Shown: piece by piece, positions 1-10,414 of the stretch
Layout: each line of letters opens with the position of its first letter
How positions within the stretch are numbered: position 1 is the stretch's first letter
NCBI GenBank assembly: GCA_020161615.1
Contig: JAIUPD010000003.1
Coordinates: forward strand, 62,001 to 126,000
DNA from: Pseudomonadota bacterium
Lineage (GTDB): Bacteria; Pseudomonadota; Alphaproteobacteria; Rhodobacterales; Rhodobacteraceae
Direction of reading: 5' to 3'
DNA: 64,000 bases
Program-made: the position numbers and the translations under genes
The notes under the pieces: model-generated
What the model saw: only the letters and a program-made list of their open reading frames with translations
Told to the model about the DNA's origin: nothing
Database searches by the model: none

Positions 1-18
1 CTAGATCGCGGCCAGTGA

Positions 19-93
19 GCGGGCGTAGCTCAGGGGTAGAGCATAACCTTGCCAAGGTTAGGGTCGTGAGTTCGAATCTCATCGCCCGCTCCA
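19..93 (+). tRNA. tRNA-Gly (anticodon GCC)
   Basis: The sequence folds as a complete cloverleaf. Acceptor arms are GCGGGCG and CGCCCGC, with discriminator T at 90 and an encoded CCA end at 91-93. The anticodon loop reads TTGCCAA, placing GCC as the anticodon, and the T-arm contains TTCGAAT. It carries glycine for GGC/GGT codons, the commonest glycine codons in this GC-rich genome. It stands alone and is followed at once by an intrinsic terminator. Confidence 0.97.
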
Positions 94-97
94 GGAC

Positions 98-131
98 AAA
101 AAGGCCGGATCCTTCGGGACCCGGCCTTTTT
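98..131 (+). terminator. Intrinsic terminator of the tRNA-Gly gene
   Basis: Five A residues and GGCCGG pair with CCGGCC and five T residues around an inner CC-TTCG-GG hairpin, giving a UUCG-type tetraloop and a U-tract. It begins 5 bases after the tRNA CCA end, so it most likely ends the tRNA transcript. Confidence 0.85.
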
Positions 132-189
132 CGTTTCTCGCTTGAACAGACAAAAGAAACCGGGCCCCAAGGCCCGCTCTTCCTGTCTT

Positions 190-280
190 CTTTGCGCGTC
201 AAATATCCTCGGGAGGATTTTCAAGGAGGGTGGAAAACCCTCCTTGAAGCAGGGGGTGCGGGGGGCGGCAGCCCCCCGCC
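190..280. repeat. Intergenic palindromic element, copy 1 (single half)
   Basis: This is one half of an intergenic repeat family seen at seven places in the window. Read leftward from the typA stop it holds a GC hairpin (GCGGGGGGC/GCCCCCCGC), a second hairpin with a long perfect stem (TTCAAGGAGGGT/ACCCTCCTTGAA), a small ATCCTC/GAGGAT stem and the family tail GGATATTTGACGCGCAAAG. It lies directly behind typA, so here it could act as a 3'-end or terminator structure. Copies 5 and 7 do not sit in that position, so termination cannot be its only explanation. Confidence 0.8.
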
Positions 281-289
281 CTTTGCCCC

Positions 290-2110
<1,821 letters not shown>

Positions 2111-2179
2111 GATGCGTTTCCCGTGTGATTGCCGCGGGCGATAGTGGAAAAAGCGCCGCTTGGCCAGTGGGCGCAGGCG

Positions 2180-2193
2180 GTTCCCGCGGGAAC
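2180..2193. promoter_or_regulatory. 14-bp perfect palindrome between divergent genes
   Basis: GTTCCCGCGGGAAC lies in the 147-bp gap between typA (leftward) and the small secreted-protein gene (rightward). It could be an operator or a small hairpin. There is no further evidence for either. Confidence 0.3.
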
Positions 2194-2257
2194 TGCGTGC
2201 AATCGCGGCATCGGGCAGGCTGAACGGGCAAGAACACACCCTTTGCAGGAGCCCGCC

Positions 2258-2500
2258 ATGATCCGCGCCCTGGTCCTTCTGGCCCTCGTCACCACCTCGC
2301 CCGCCCTTGCCTCAGGCCCCGCCGGCGATACCGGCCGCCTGCGCGCCAACGGCCAGATCTGCCGCATGGTGCCGATTGGCCCCGACGATTGGGCGGTCGT
2401 GGGCGTGACCCACCGCCGGGTCTGCCAGACCATCGCGCAGGCGCCGGGTGTCCCCGCCGTCACCCCGCCGCCCCGGGTGGCGCAACTCCCCCGGCGCTGA
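2258..2500 (+). CDS. Small secreted protein, unknown function
   Basis: The predicted product is 80 residues, beginning with a signal peptide (MIRALVLLALVTTSPALAS, cleavage near residue 19). The mature part is short, Pro- and Arg-rich, and contains two cysteines that could form a disulfide in the periplasm. The start at 2258 has a clear AGGAG five bases upstream, whereas the longer frame from 2129 has no signal sequence. I do not recognise a family. The end is 3 bases from the stop of the convergent YitT gene. Confidence 0.6.
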   Translation: MIRALVLLALVTTSPALASGPAGDTGRLRANGQICRMVPIGPDDWAVVGVTHRRVCQTIAQAPGVPAVTPPPRVAQLPRR

Positions 2501-2503
2501 GGC

Positions 2504-3118
2504 TCAACTCGCCACGTACCAGTCGCGCCGGTGGTTCAGGGCGATCACCCCGTTCAGCACCAGCGCGCCCAGCATCGACCAGGCCACATTCGCCGCCGGC
2601 AGCACGGCGAAGGCCAAGGCAAAGAGCAGCGCGTCATGCACGATCTGCGTGACCCCCGCCCGGATGCCGTAGCGGTCCTGCAGGATCAGCGCCACGATGG
2701 ACACACCGCCCAGGCTGCCCGAATGCCGGAAGAGGCCCAAGAGCCCGACGCCCGCGCTGACCCCGAAGAGAACGGCCGCCGCGCCGGGGTGGATCCAGCC
2801 CAGGTGCAGAAGCGGTTTCAGCGCCTCGGCCAGAAGGGAGACCAGCGTGACGCTGCCCAGGCTCTTGGCGCAGAAGGCCGGCCCCCGCGCCCGCCAGGCC
2901 AGTGCGAAGAAGGGGATGTTGAGCGCGAAGAAGGTCAGCGAGAAATTCCAGCCCAGGGCATAGGCCAGGATCAGCGCCAGCCCCGCCGTGCCGCCGGTCA
3001 TCAGCCCCGCCGCACGCAACAGGTGCAAGCCCAGCGCGGCCTGCGCCGAAGCAAGGACGAGGCCCTGAAGGTCCTCGATGGGGCGGTGATGCGGTTGAGG
3101 CAATGGGTCAGCAATCAT
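2504..3118 (-). CDS. YitT-family integral membrane protein
   Basis: The 204-residue product has about five to six hydrophobic segments. It carries the YitT/DUF161 pattern GLMTGGTAGLALIL near residues 37-50 and a second GLLGLFRHSGSLGGVSIVAL repeat-like segment. It is an inner-membrane protein, possibly a transporter; the family has no firm substrate. The start MIADPLPQPHHRP at 3118 is preferred over an upstream extension of the frame that reads as non-coding. Its 3' end nearly touches that of the convergent small secreted-protein gene. Confidence 0.75.
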   Translation of the reverse strand: MIADPLPQPHHRPIEDLQGLVLASAQAALGLHLLRAAGLMTGGTAGLALILAYALGWNFSLTFFALNIPFFALAWRARGPAFCAKSLGSVTLVSLLAEALKPLLHLGWIHPGAAAVLFGVSAGVGLLGLFRHSGSLGGVSIVALILQDRYGIRAGVTQIVHDALLFALAFAVLPAANVAWSMLGALVLNGVIALNHRRDWYVAS

Positions 3119-3312
3119 GACCTTTATATGCGGTAATTCCGATACGGCGTCCAATGCATCCTGCGAAACCCTGCCTTGCGTTAACCGTCTGGCAAGCCGG
3201 AGGGTGCACCACGGTGGGACCGGGGCTGCGGCGCCCGGGATAGCGCTGCGCGTTCCAGGGACGCACAGGGCGGACGCGGCAGAAGCGACGCGGATCACCC
3301 GGAGTTTCCCCG

Positions 3313-3852
3313 ATGATGCCCGAAGTCCATGTCTTCATCGCCACCTCGCTCGACGGCTATATCGCCGATGTGCAGGGCGGGCTGGAATGGCTGATGATGA
3401 TGCCCGCGCCCGAGGACGAGGATCACGGCTATACCGCCTTCATCGAGGCGGTGGATTGCCTGGTCATGGGCTCGGGCAGCTTCCGGGCGCTGGCGGCGAT
3501 GCGCGACTGGCCGCATGACAAGCCGGTGGTGGTGCTCTCGCGCAGCCTCGGCCCCGAGGATGTGCCGCCGCATCTGTCGAACCGGGTGCGGGTGATGCGC
3601 GCCACGCCCCGCGCCGTGCTCCGGCAACTGGGGGCCGAGGGGATGCGGCGCGTCTATATCGACGGCGGCAAGGTGATCTCCAGCTTCCTGCGCGAGGGGC
3701 TGGTGCAGCGGCTGACCATCACCCGGCTGCCGGTGATCCTGGGGGCGGGTCTGCCGCTCTTCGACGATCCCGGGCCGCAATATCTGCTGCATCTGGAGAC
3801 CCGCAGCTGGCCGCATGGCTTCGTGCAATCGGTCTATCAGGTCGCGCCCTGA
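3313..3852 (+). CDS. Dihydrofolate-reductase/RibD-C-like reductase
   Basis: This 179-residue protein has the RibD C-terminal/DHFR-like fold. It begins VHVFIATSLDGYIA, has the CLVMGSGSFRAL segment, the nucleotide-binding VYIDGGKVISSFL stretch near residues 115-127, and ends with the LPVILGAGLPLF strand. Members are cytoplasmic NADPH-dependent reductases; the physiological substrate of this stand-alone type is not known. Two ATGs stand side by side at 3313 and 3316, either of which fits the GGAG upstream. It is divergent from the YitT gene. Confidence 0.85.
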   Translation: MMPEVHVFIATSLDGYIADVQGGLEWLMMMPAPEDEDHGYTAFIEAVDCLVMGSGSFRALAAMRDWPHDKPVVVLSRSLGPEDVPPHLSNRVRVMRATPRAVLRQLGAEGMRRVYIDGGKVISSFLREGLVQRLTITRLPVILGAGLPLFDDPGPQYLLHLETRSWPHGFVQSVYQVAP

Positions 3853-3982
3853 GCGGGGGGCGGCAGGACGGGCCCTGTTGCCCTTCCTACGCCGGGTTCC
3901 CGGGGGAACAGCGGGCGGGCCCGGGGCGCGGTAGGACAGGCTATCGCAACGCCGGATCACCGGCCCCCACGGAGCCCAGACC

Positions 3983-4198
3983 ATGACCGCCTCGCACCCC
4001 GCCCTCCGCTTCGCCCTCGCCGGCTTCCTCGCCCTCGCCGGCGCCGGCCATCTCCCGTCCGCCCAGGCCTCGACTCCGGCCTTCGTCGCCGACGCGCTCG
4101 GCCTTGGCGTGCAGGCGCTGCGCTTCTGCCGCCCGGGCGAGCGCCCGACCCGCCCCGGTCAATGCCTGATCCGCGGCACCACCCGCCCGCTCACCTGA
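3983..4198 (+). CDS. Small secreted protein, unknown function
   Basis: The product is 71 residues with a probable signal peptide (FALAGFLALAGAGHLPSAQAS, ending near residue 30). The mature part is about 40 residues with two cysteines (FCRPGERPTRPGQC). A GGAG lies about 10 bases before the start. Its shape resembles the small secreted protein at 2258-2500, although I see no clear identity between them. No family is recognised and it could still be a chance frame. Confidence 0.45.
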   Translation: MTASHPALRFALAGFLALAGAGHLPSAQASTPAFVADALGLGVQALRFCRPGERPTRPGQCLIRGTTRPLT

Positions 4199-4260
4199 CC
4201 GGCCCACCGCTCGCCGGGTCGCCGCCCGCCGCACCTTCTTGAGATCGGCGTCCCCGCCCC

Positions 4261-4590
4261 TCAATGCGGCGCGGCGTTCGAGAAAAGGTTGATGACCAGA
4301 ATCCCGGCCACGATCAGAGCCATGCCCAGGACAGCGGGCAAGTCGAGCCGCTGGCCGAAGAACACCGCCGCGATCATCGCGATCAGGCAGATCCCGGCGC
4401 CCGACCAGATGGCATAGGCCACGCCCACCGGCACGACCTTGAGCACCAGGGCCAGGAACCAGAACGCCACCGCATAAGCCCCCAGCGACAGCGCCGAAGG
4501 GCCAAGCCGCGTGAAGCCATGACTGGACTTCAGGGCGGCGGTGCCGATGGTTTCGAACAGGATGGCGATAGCGAGCAGGAGCCAGTGCAT
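4261..4590 (-). CDS. SMR-family exporter (SugE/Gdx or QacE type)
   Basis: This is a 109-residue, four-helix small multidrug resistance protein. The membrane-buried glutamate of the family is E13 (LFETIGT), and the GVAYAIWSGAG motif of helix 3 is present. SMR proteins work as antiparallel dimers that export cations in exchange for protons; SugE/Gdx members export guanidinium and QacE/EmrE members export quaternary cations. Sequence alone does not settle which. The start at 4590 is the ATG giving a normal SMR N-terminus. The leader holds a large hairpin (see separate entry). Confidence 0.9.
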   Translation of the reverse strand: MHWLLLAIAILFETIGTAALKSSHGFTRLGPSALSLGAYAVAFWFLALVLKVVPVGVAYAIWSGAGICLIAMIAAVFFGQRLDLPAVLGMALIVAGILVINLFSNAAPH

Positions 4591-4650
4591 GGGAGCCTCG
4601 GTCAGGAATCCGCCCTGTGTGGCAGGTTTCGGGAGCGGCCGAAAGGGGAA

Positions 4651-4686
4651 GCGGCGGGAGGCATGCTCCCGCGCCCCTCCCGCCGC
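4651..4686 (-). promoter_or_regulatory. Large hairpin in the leader of the SMR gene
   Basis: A perfect 11-bp stem (GCGGCGGGAGG/CCTCCCGCCGC) encloses a 14-base loop, 60 to 95 bases upstream of the SMR start codon. Guanidine riboswitches often control SugE/Gdx genes, but I could not match this leader to a known guanidine class, so it may be only a stable leader hairpin or part of the adjacent repeat. Confidence 0.3.
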
Positions 4687-4710
4687 GGAGAGGTGCCGCG
4701 GGTGAAGAGA

Positions 4711-4880
4711 CCCGGGGGCCGTCTGCCCCCGGACCCCCGAGGATATTTGCAGAACGAAGAGGGAGTTTAGGCGGGCGTTAACCTGCAATCTTCGTTCTTC
4801 AACTATCCTCGGGAGGATTTTCAAGGAGGGTGGAAAACCCTCCTTGAAGCAGGGGGCGCGGGGGGCGGCAGCCCTCCGCC
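4711..4880. repeat. Intergenic palindromic element, copy 2 (both halves)
   Basis: Two halves face each other. The left one (CCGGGGGC-CGTCT-GCCCCCGG hairpin, then GAGGATATTTGCAGAACGAA) points right. The right one (TCTTCGTTCTTCAACTATCC, then the 4811-4850 hairpin and the GGGGGGCGGCAGCC stem) is close to copy 1 in sequence. The right half sits behind nagA as a terminator would, but no rightward gene precedes the left half. The element fills most of the 343-bp gap between the SMR start and the nagA stop. Confidence 0.8.
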
Positions 4881-4933
4881 TCAGGTCGCCCGAGGCGCCC
4901 GCGGCAGCAGGGAACGCGGGCGAAACCCCTCCC

Positions 4934-6052
4934 TCAGCCCGCCTCCCCGGCGAACCAGCGGCGCGTCAGGCGCCAGCTTTCGTTCAGGTGCACCAGATCG
5001 GCCCTTGCGCCCGGCACCAGACGGCCCAGATCGGCCCGGCCCGCCAGGTCGGCCGGGCGACGCGTGGTCATGGCCAGTGCCTTGGCCCGGTCGATCCCGG
5101 CATAGCCCGTCATCCAGGCCAGCGCCTCGGGCATCGTCACATCGGCCCCGGCCAGCGTCCCGTCCGAGAGGGTCAGCCGCCCGTCGCGCCGGTGGATGGC
5201 GCGGTCGTTGAGCTGGAACTCGGTCGCCTCGGTCCCCGCCAGGGCCATCGAATCGGTCACGGCGAAAAGCCGCTCCTCCGCCATCCTTGCCGCCACCCGG
5301 AAGGGCGTCGGCGCCACATGCACGCCGTCGGGGATGATCCCCACCGCCGAGGAGCCGTCGAGCGCCGCGCCGGTCAGGCCGGGGGCGCGATGGCTCATCG
5401 GCGACATGGCGTTGTAGAGATGGGTCACCACCCCCGCCCCCGCGGCCATCGCGGCGCGGGCCTGCGCCTCGGTGCAATCGCTGTGGCCCAGGCTCACCAG
5501 GGCCCCCGCCCCTGCCAGCGCGGCGATCTGTTCGGGGCTTGCGGCCTCGGGCGCCAGCGTCACCATCAGCACCGGCAGGCGACGGGCCGCGTCGAGGAGG
5601 CGCTCCAGGTCCCATGCCTCCATCGGCCGGATCAGCGCGCGGTCATGCGCCCCCTTGCGCCTTGGGTCGAGGTGCGGCCCCTCCAGATGCAACCCCAGAA
5701 ACCCCGGTAGACCGGCCTGCGCCGCGCGGATCCCGGCGGCGATCACCGCGGCGGTGGTGTCGGGATCGGCGGTGATCAGCGTCGGCAGCAGCCCCGCCGT
5801 TCCCAGCCGCCGATGCGCGGCGCAGATCGTGGCCAGCGCCGCATCCGGGTCGCCCTGCCCCAGCAGCACGCCGCCGCCGCCGTTCACCTGCAGATCGACG
5901 AAACCGGGCGCCAGCAAGCCGCCGCCCAGGTCGATCCCCTCGCCCGTATCGGGGCCGAGGCCGAGGATACAGCCGTCCTCGACACTCAGCGCCGCTCCCT
6001 CATGCAGGCGCCAGCCATCGAAAATCTGTGCCCCGCGAAAGACTTGCCGCAT
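4934..6052 (-). CDS. nagA: N-acetylglucosamine-6-phosphate deacetylase
   Basis: The 372-residue enzyme removes acetate from GlcNAc-6-phosphate to give glucosamine-6-phosphate in the cytoplasm, in amino-sugar use and cell-wall recycling. It has the amidohydrolase layout: metal ligand E124 in HLEGPH, H190 in SLGHSD, H211 in THLYNAMS, the DGVH segment and the catalytic aspartate D267 in TDSMA. It lies 49 bases behind urtE in the same direction and may share the urea-transport transcript, although no other nag gene is nearby. Confidence 0.93.
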   Translation of the reverse strand: MRQVFRGAQIFDGWRLHEGAALSVEDGCILGLGPDTGEGIDLGGGLLAPGFVDLQVNGGGGVLLGQGDPDAALATICAAHRRLGTAGLLPTLITADPDTTAAVIAAGIRAAQAGLPGFLGLHLEGPHLDPRRKGAHDRALIRPMEAWDLERLLDAARRLPVLMVTLAPEAASPEQIAALAGAGALVSLGHSDCTEAQARAAMAAGAGVVTHLYNAMSPMSHRAPGLTGAALDGSSAVGIIPDGVHVAPTPFRVAARMAEERLFAVTDSMALAGTEATEFQLNDRAIHRRDGRLTLSDGTLAGADVTMPEALAWMTGYAGIDRAKALAMTTRRPADLAGRADLGRLVPGARADLVHLNESWRLTRRWFAGEAG

Positions 6053-6101
6053 GATCGCTCCCCGTTTTCCGCCCTGACATAAGCACAGGCGGCGGGGAAT
6101 G

Positions 6102-6803
6102 TCACACGGTCAGCCAGCGCCGCAGTTCCGCCTCGTTGGCGTCGATATCGGCCTTCACGCCCGCCATCACCGCCTCGCCCCGGTCCAGCACGACATAGCG
6201 GTCGGCCAGCGCCTTGGCGAAGTCGAAATATTGCTCGACCAGCACCACGGCCATGCCGAACTGGTCGCGCAGGTATTCGATGGCCCGGCCGATGTCCTTG
6301 ATGATCGAGGGCTGGATGCCCTCGGTCGGCTCGTCCAGCACCAGAAGCCGCGGCTGCATGACCATGGCCCGGCCGATGGCGAGTTGCTGCTGCTGCCCGC
6401 CCGACAGGTCCCCGCCGCGCCGGTTCATCATCTGAAGCAGCACCGGGAACAGCTCGAACACCGCATCGGGCGTCTTGCGCGCGCCGCGCGGCAGCGTGGC
6501 ATAGGCGGCCTCCAGATTCTCGCGCACGGTCAGCAGCGGGAAGATCTCGCGCCCCTGTGGGACATAGGCGATACCGCGTTTGGCGCGTTCTGGGGGCGTC
6601 AGGCGGGCGATGCTCTCGCCCTGCCAGGTGATCGTCCCGCCCGAGGGCGGATGCCGCCCGACGATTGCCCGCATCAGCGAGGTCTTGCCCACGCCGTTGC
6701 GGCCCAGCACCGTGGTGATCTGGCCTTCCTGGGCCGTGAGCGAGATGCCCTTCAGCGCCTGGGCCGCGCCGTAATGCAGCGTCAGATCCTTGATTTCCAG
6801 CAT
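6102..6803 (-). CDS. urtE: Urea ABC transporter ATPase UrtE
   Basis: This is the second ATPase of the urea importer, 233 residues, a LivF-type subunit on the inner face of the membrane. Walker A is GRNGVGKT (residues 34-41), the signature is LSGGQ (133-137) and Walker B runs into LDEPT (156-160). The EGIQPSIIKDI stretch is characteristic of UrtE. The start MLEIKDLTLHYG at 6803 lies one base before the urtD stop region, so the genes are translationally close; the longer frame from 6851 runs inside urtD. Confidence 0.93.
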   Translation of the reverse strand: MLEIKDLTLHYGAAQALKGISLTAQEGQITTVLGRNGVGKTSLMRAIVGRHPPSGGTITWQGESIARLTPPERAKRGIAYVPQGREIFPLLTVRENLEAAYATLPRGARKTPDAVFELFPVLLQMMNRRGGDLSGGQQQQLAIGRAMVMQPRLLVLDEPTEGIQPSIIKDIGRAIEYLRDQFGMAVVLVEQYFDFAKALADRYVVLDRGEAVMAGVKADIDANEAELRRWLTV

Positions 6804-6804
6804 C

Positions 6805-7572
6805 TTACCGCCCCAGATAGACTTCGATGACATCATCACGGGCCGACACATGGTCCAAGGACCCTTCGGCCAGGACCGAGCCCTGATGCAGCACGGTCAC
6901 CCGGCAATTCAGGGCACGCACGAAATCCATGTCGTGTTCGACCACGATCACTGTGCGTTCGCCGGCGATGGATTTCAGCAGCTCCGCCGTCTCCATCGTC
7001 TCGGCATCGGTCATGCCGGCCGCGGGTTCGTCGACCAGCAGCAATTGCGGCTCCTGCGCCAGCAGCATGCCGATCTCCAGCCATTGCTTCTGGCCGTGGC
7101 TGAGGTTGGCAGCGGTCTCGGCCCGCAAATGGGTCAGGCGGATGCGGTCCAGATACTCGGTCACCCGGCGGTTCTCTTCTGCCGAGCGGCGGTCGAAGAG
7201 GACGGGAAACACCCCGCGCGGCGCCTTCAGCGCCAGGCGGATGTTGTCCTCGACACTATGCGTCTCGAAGACCGTGGGTTTCTGGAACTTCCGCCCGATG
7301 CCGAGGCGCGCGACCCCGGCCTCGTCGATCTTGGTCAGGTCCGTGTCGCCATTCCAGATCACCTTGCCTTCATCCGGGCGGGTCTTGCCGGTGATGATGT
7401 CCATCATCGTCGTCTTGCCCGCGCCGTTCGGGCCGATCACCGCCCGGAGCTCACCCTTGGCGACGGCAAGCGACAGGCCGTTGATCGCCTTGAAGCCGTC
7501 GAAGGAACGGCAGACGCCATCGAGATAGAGTTGCGCCGCATTCAGGGGCGCGCCGATCAGGGCGGTACTCAT
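6805..7572 (-). CDS. urtD: Urea ABC transporter ATPase UrtD
   Basis: This LivG-type ATPase has 255 residues, with Walker A GPNGAGKT at 47-54, the signature LSHGQ typical of UrtD, and Walker B LLLVDEPAAGMTD. It pairs with UrtE to power urea import through UrtBC. Its start overlaps the urtC stop by 4 bases, indicating translational coupling. Confidence 0.94.
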   Translation of the reverse strand: MSTALIGAPLNAAQLYLDGVCRSFDGFKAINGLSLAVAKGELRAVIGPNGAGKTTMMDIITGKTRPDEGKVIWNGDTDLTKIDEAGVARLGIGRKFQKPTVFETHSVEDNIRLALKAPRGVFPVLFDRRSAEENRRVTEYLDRIRLTHLRAETAANLSHGQKQWLEIGMLLAQEPQLLLVDEPAAGMTDAETMETAELLKSIAGERTVIVVEHDMDFVRALNCRVTVLHQGSVLAEGSLDHVSARDDVIEVYLGR

Positions 7573-8669
7573 GCGGGCACCTCGGCGGCGGGTTTTGCCT
7601 GGCGCGGTTTCAGGCGGTCGAGCAGGCCCAGAAGCCCGTTCGGCAGGGCCAGCGTCACCAGGATGAAGAGCCCGCCCAGCGCGAAGAGCCAGAGGTCGGG
7701 GAAGGTCGCGGTCAGCCAGGATTTCAGCGCCACCACGACCAGCGCACCGATGGCGGCGCCCACCAGCGTGCCGCGCCCGCCCAAGGCCACCCAGACCACG
7801 ATCTCGATCGAGTTCGCGGGGGCGAATTCACCGGGGTTGATGATGCCGACCTGGGGGACATAGAGCGCGCCCGCCAGCCCCGCCATCATCGCCGAGACGG
7901 TGAAGACGAAGACCGAATAGCTTTCCACCCGGTAGCCCAGGAACCGGGTGCGGCTTTCGGCGTCCCGAACCGCGACCAGCACTTTCCCGGCCTTGGAGAT
8001 GGTGATGGCCCGCGCCAGCAGCATGCAGCCCGCCAGCGCCACCGCCGTCAGCACGAAAAGCGCGATGCGGGTCGAGGGCGCCGACAGCGAGAAGCCCAGC
8101 ACGTCGCGGAAATCCGTGAGCCCGTTGTTGCCGCCGAAGCCCATGTCGTTACGGAAGAACGCCAGCAGCAGGGCGAAGGTCAGCGCCTGGGTGATGATCG
8201 ACAGATACACGCCCGAGACACGGCTGCGGAAGGCGAACCAGCCGAAGACGAAGGCCAGCAGCCCCGGCACCAGCAGCGCCATGACGGCAGCAAACCAGAA
8301 CATGTCGAACCCATACCAGAACCACGGCAATTCGGTCCAGCCAAGGAACACCATGAAATCAGGCAGTTCCGGGTTGGCATAGACCCCGCGCGCCCCGATC
8401 TCGCGCATCAGGTGCATGCCCATGGCATAGCCGCCCAGCGCGAAAAAGGCGCCGTGGCCCAGGGACAGGATGCCCGCATAACCCCAGCAGAGGTCCAGCG
8501 CGACGGCCAGCAGCGCGTAGCACAGGTACTTGCCCATCAGCGGGATCAGATAGCTGGGCAGGTTCAGGGCCGAGGTGGAGGGCAGCGTGGTGGCGAGAGG
8601 CGCCAGCACGGTAACGGCGAAGAGCGCGGCCAGGAACAGCCCCAGGCGCAGGTCGATGAGGCGGGTCAT
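7569..8669 (-). CDS. urtC: Urea ABC transporter permease UrtC
   Basis: This 366-residue LivM-type permease has about ten membrane helices. It contains the family segments CWGYAGILSLGHGAFFALGGYAMG near residue 65 and GRGTLVGAAIGALVV near residue 300. It forms the membrane channel with UrtB. The stop of urtB and the start of urtC are 3 bases apart. Confidence 0.94.
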   Translation of the reverse strand: MTRLIDLRLGLFLAALFAVTVLAPLATTLPSTSALNLPSYLIPLMGKYLCYALLAVALDLCWGYAGILSLGHGAFFALGGYAMGMHLMREIGARGVYANPELPDFMVFLGWTELPWFWYGFDMFWFAAVMALLVPGLLAFVFGWFAFRSRVSGVYLSIITQALTFALLLAFFRNDMGFGGNNGLTDFRDVLGFSLSAPSTRIALFVLTAVALAGCMLLARAITISKAGKVLVAVRDAESRTRFLGYRVESYSVFVFTVSAMMAGLAGALYVPQVGIINPGEFAPANSIEIVVWVALGGRGTLVGAAIGALVVVALKSWLTATFPDLWLFALGGLFILVTLALPNGLLGLLDRLKPRQAKPAAEVPA

Positions 8670-8672
8670 GGC

Positions 8673-10283
8673 TCAGCCCTCGGCGGCACGGCCACGCTGC
8701 GGGAAAAGGCCGCGCGGACGTTTCTGGATGAAGAGGATGATGAAGACGAGGATGACGATCTTGCCCAGCACCGCCCCCGCCCAGGGTTCGAGGAACTTGT
8801 TGGCGACACCGAGGCTGAGCGCCGCGGCGAAGGTCCCCCAGAGGTTGCCGACGCCCCCGAACACCACCACCAGGAAGCTGTCGATGATATAGCCCTGTCC
8901 CAGGTTCGGGGACACGTTGTCGATCTGGCTGAGCGCCACACCGGCCAGCCCGGCGATGCCGGCGCCCAGCCCGAAGGTCAGCGCATCGACATAGCCGGTG
9001 CGAATGCCGAGATTGGCGGCCATCGGCCGGTTCTGCGTCACTGCCCGCATCTGCAGGCCGAAAGCCGAGTATTTCATCAAGAGGAGCAGGCCGAAGAACA
9101 CCGCCAGTGAGAAGATCACGATGGCGATACGCGGGCCGGTCAGGGTCAGTTCTCCGATCTGCCAGGCGCCCGACATCCAGTCCGGCGTACCGACCTCGCG
9201 GTTGGTGGGCCCGTAGATCGAGCGCACCGCCTGTTGCAGGATCAGGCTGACGCCCCAGGTGCCCAGCAGCGTCTCCAAGGGGCGGCCGTAAAGGTGGCGG
9301 ACGATCCCGCGCTCGATCAGCACGCCCACCGCGCCGACCAGCAGAAAGGCCAGCGGAATGGCGATGGCCAGCGAATAGCCGAAATATTCCGGGGCGTTGG
9401 TGCGGATGATCTGCTGCACCGTATAGGTCGTGTAGGCGCCCAGCATGACCAGTTCGCCATGCGCCAGGTTGATGACCCCCATGACGCCGAAGGTGATGGC
9501 AAGCCCGATGGCGGCCAGCAGCAGGACCGAGCCCAGCGACAGCCCGAACCACAGGTTCTGCGCCTGGCTCCACATCCGCTGGCGGCTCTCGGCCTCGGCC
9601 AGCGCCGCGCCCACCGCTGCGGCCAGTTCCGGCTCGGCGGCGTTGCGATAGGCGTTGAGCGTCTGTTGCACGACCTGGGCATTGGCCTCGCCGATCACCG
9701 CTACCGCGTCCAGTTTCGCCTGCAGCGGCAGGTCCGAGGCCAGGACCGCGGCGGCATGAGCCCGTGTCTGGGCGATGCGGATCGTGGCGTTCGCCTCGGC
9801 CGCCATCGCCTCGGCGAGGGCCTCGACCTGATCGGGGGACGGGGAGCGCAACGCGGCCTCGGCGGCGGCGAGGCGTCGGGCGGGATCGGGGTCCATCAGC
9901 GTCAGCACGCCCAGCGCCGTGCGGATCGAGCGGCGCAGCGCGTTGTTGACCCGCACCGCCTCGGTCGAGCGGCGGGCGACCGGGCCCAGATCCTCGCCCG
10001 TCAGCACATCCGTCGCTGTCTGGTTGTTGCGGCTGCCGGTGACGCGCACGAACCGGCCATCGGCACTGCGCTGTTCCAGCTCGCCCTCCAGCAGCGCGTC
10101 CAGCACCTGCGCGGCGCGCGGATCGCCCGTCTCGGCGATCTGGGCGACGATGGCGGCGCGGTCGTTGAAATTGCCGTCCGGCAGGCGGGCGATCAGATCC
10201 TCGAGCGTCTGGGCCGAGGCAAGGAAGGGCAGCACAACCGCCAGGCAGAAAGCCGCGATCAGCGTCAGGGGGCGAAAGGGCAT
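8673..10283 (-). CDS. urtB: Urea ABC transporter permease UrtB (long form)
   Basis: The 536-residue protein has the LivH-type permease in its C-terminal half, starting near residue 245 with a FGVMGVINLAHGELVMLGAY segment. Before it are a signal peptide (ends ...FLASAQ, residue 25) and about 200 residues of soluble, Ala-rich helical sequence expected to face the periplasm. This N-terminal extension is normal for proteobacterial UrtB, but its role is unclear. A stable hairpin separates it from urtA. Confidence 0.94.
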   Translation of the reverse strand: MPFRPLTLIAAFCLAVVLPFLASAQTLEDLIARLPDGNFNDRAAIVAQIAETGDPRAAQVLDALLEGELEQRSADGRFVRVTGSRNNQTATDVLTGEDLGPVARRSTEAVRVNNALRRSIRTALGVLTLMDPDPARRLAAAEAALRSPSPDQVEALAEAMAAEANATIRIAQTRAHAAAVLASDLPLQAKLDAVAVIGEANAQVVQQTLNAYRNAAEPELAAAVGAALAEAESRQRMWSQAQNLWFGLSLGSVLLLAAIGLAITFGVMGVINLAHGELVMLGAYTTYTVQQIIRTNAPEYFGYSLAIAIPLAFLLVGAVGVLIERGIVRHLYGRPLETLLGTWGVSLILQQAVRSIYGPTNREVGTPDWMSGAWQIGELTLTGPRIAIVIFSLAVFFGLLLLMKYSAFGLQMRAVTQNRPMAANLGIRTGYVDALTFGLGAGIAGLAGVALSQIDNVSPNLGQGYIIDSFLVVVFGGVGNLWGTFAAALSLGVANKFLEPWAGAVLGKIVILVFIILFIQKRPRGLFPQRGRAAEG

Positions 10284-10371
10284 GAGGGTCCCGGGTCAGA
10301 GGCGGCAGGCGGGGCGCGCCGCGCGGTCTTCAGCGAGGGGGCACGCGGGCGAACCCGCGCGCCATGGTGTC

Positions 10372-10404
10372 AAAAGGAGGGGGGCGGGAAGGAACGCCCC
10401 CCTC
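10372..10404 (-). terminator. Stem-loop between urtA and urtB
   Basis: A perfect 10-bp stem (GAGGGGGGCG/CGCCCCCCTC) with an 8-base loop is followed, in the direction of urtA transcription, by TTTT. It starts 11 bases after the urtA stop. It can act as a partial terminator or RNA 3'-end stabiliser so that more binding protein than permease is made. Confidence 0.75.
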
Positions 10405-10414
10405 TCGCGTCGGC

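Noticed and set aside
4711-4880. CRISPR-like or insertion-sequence interpretation of the intergenic repeats
   Set aside because: Copies are dispersed singly, have no regular spacers, no cas genes, no transposase and no target duplications that I can see.
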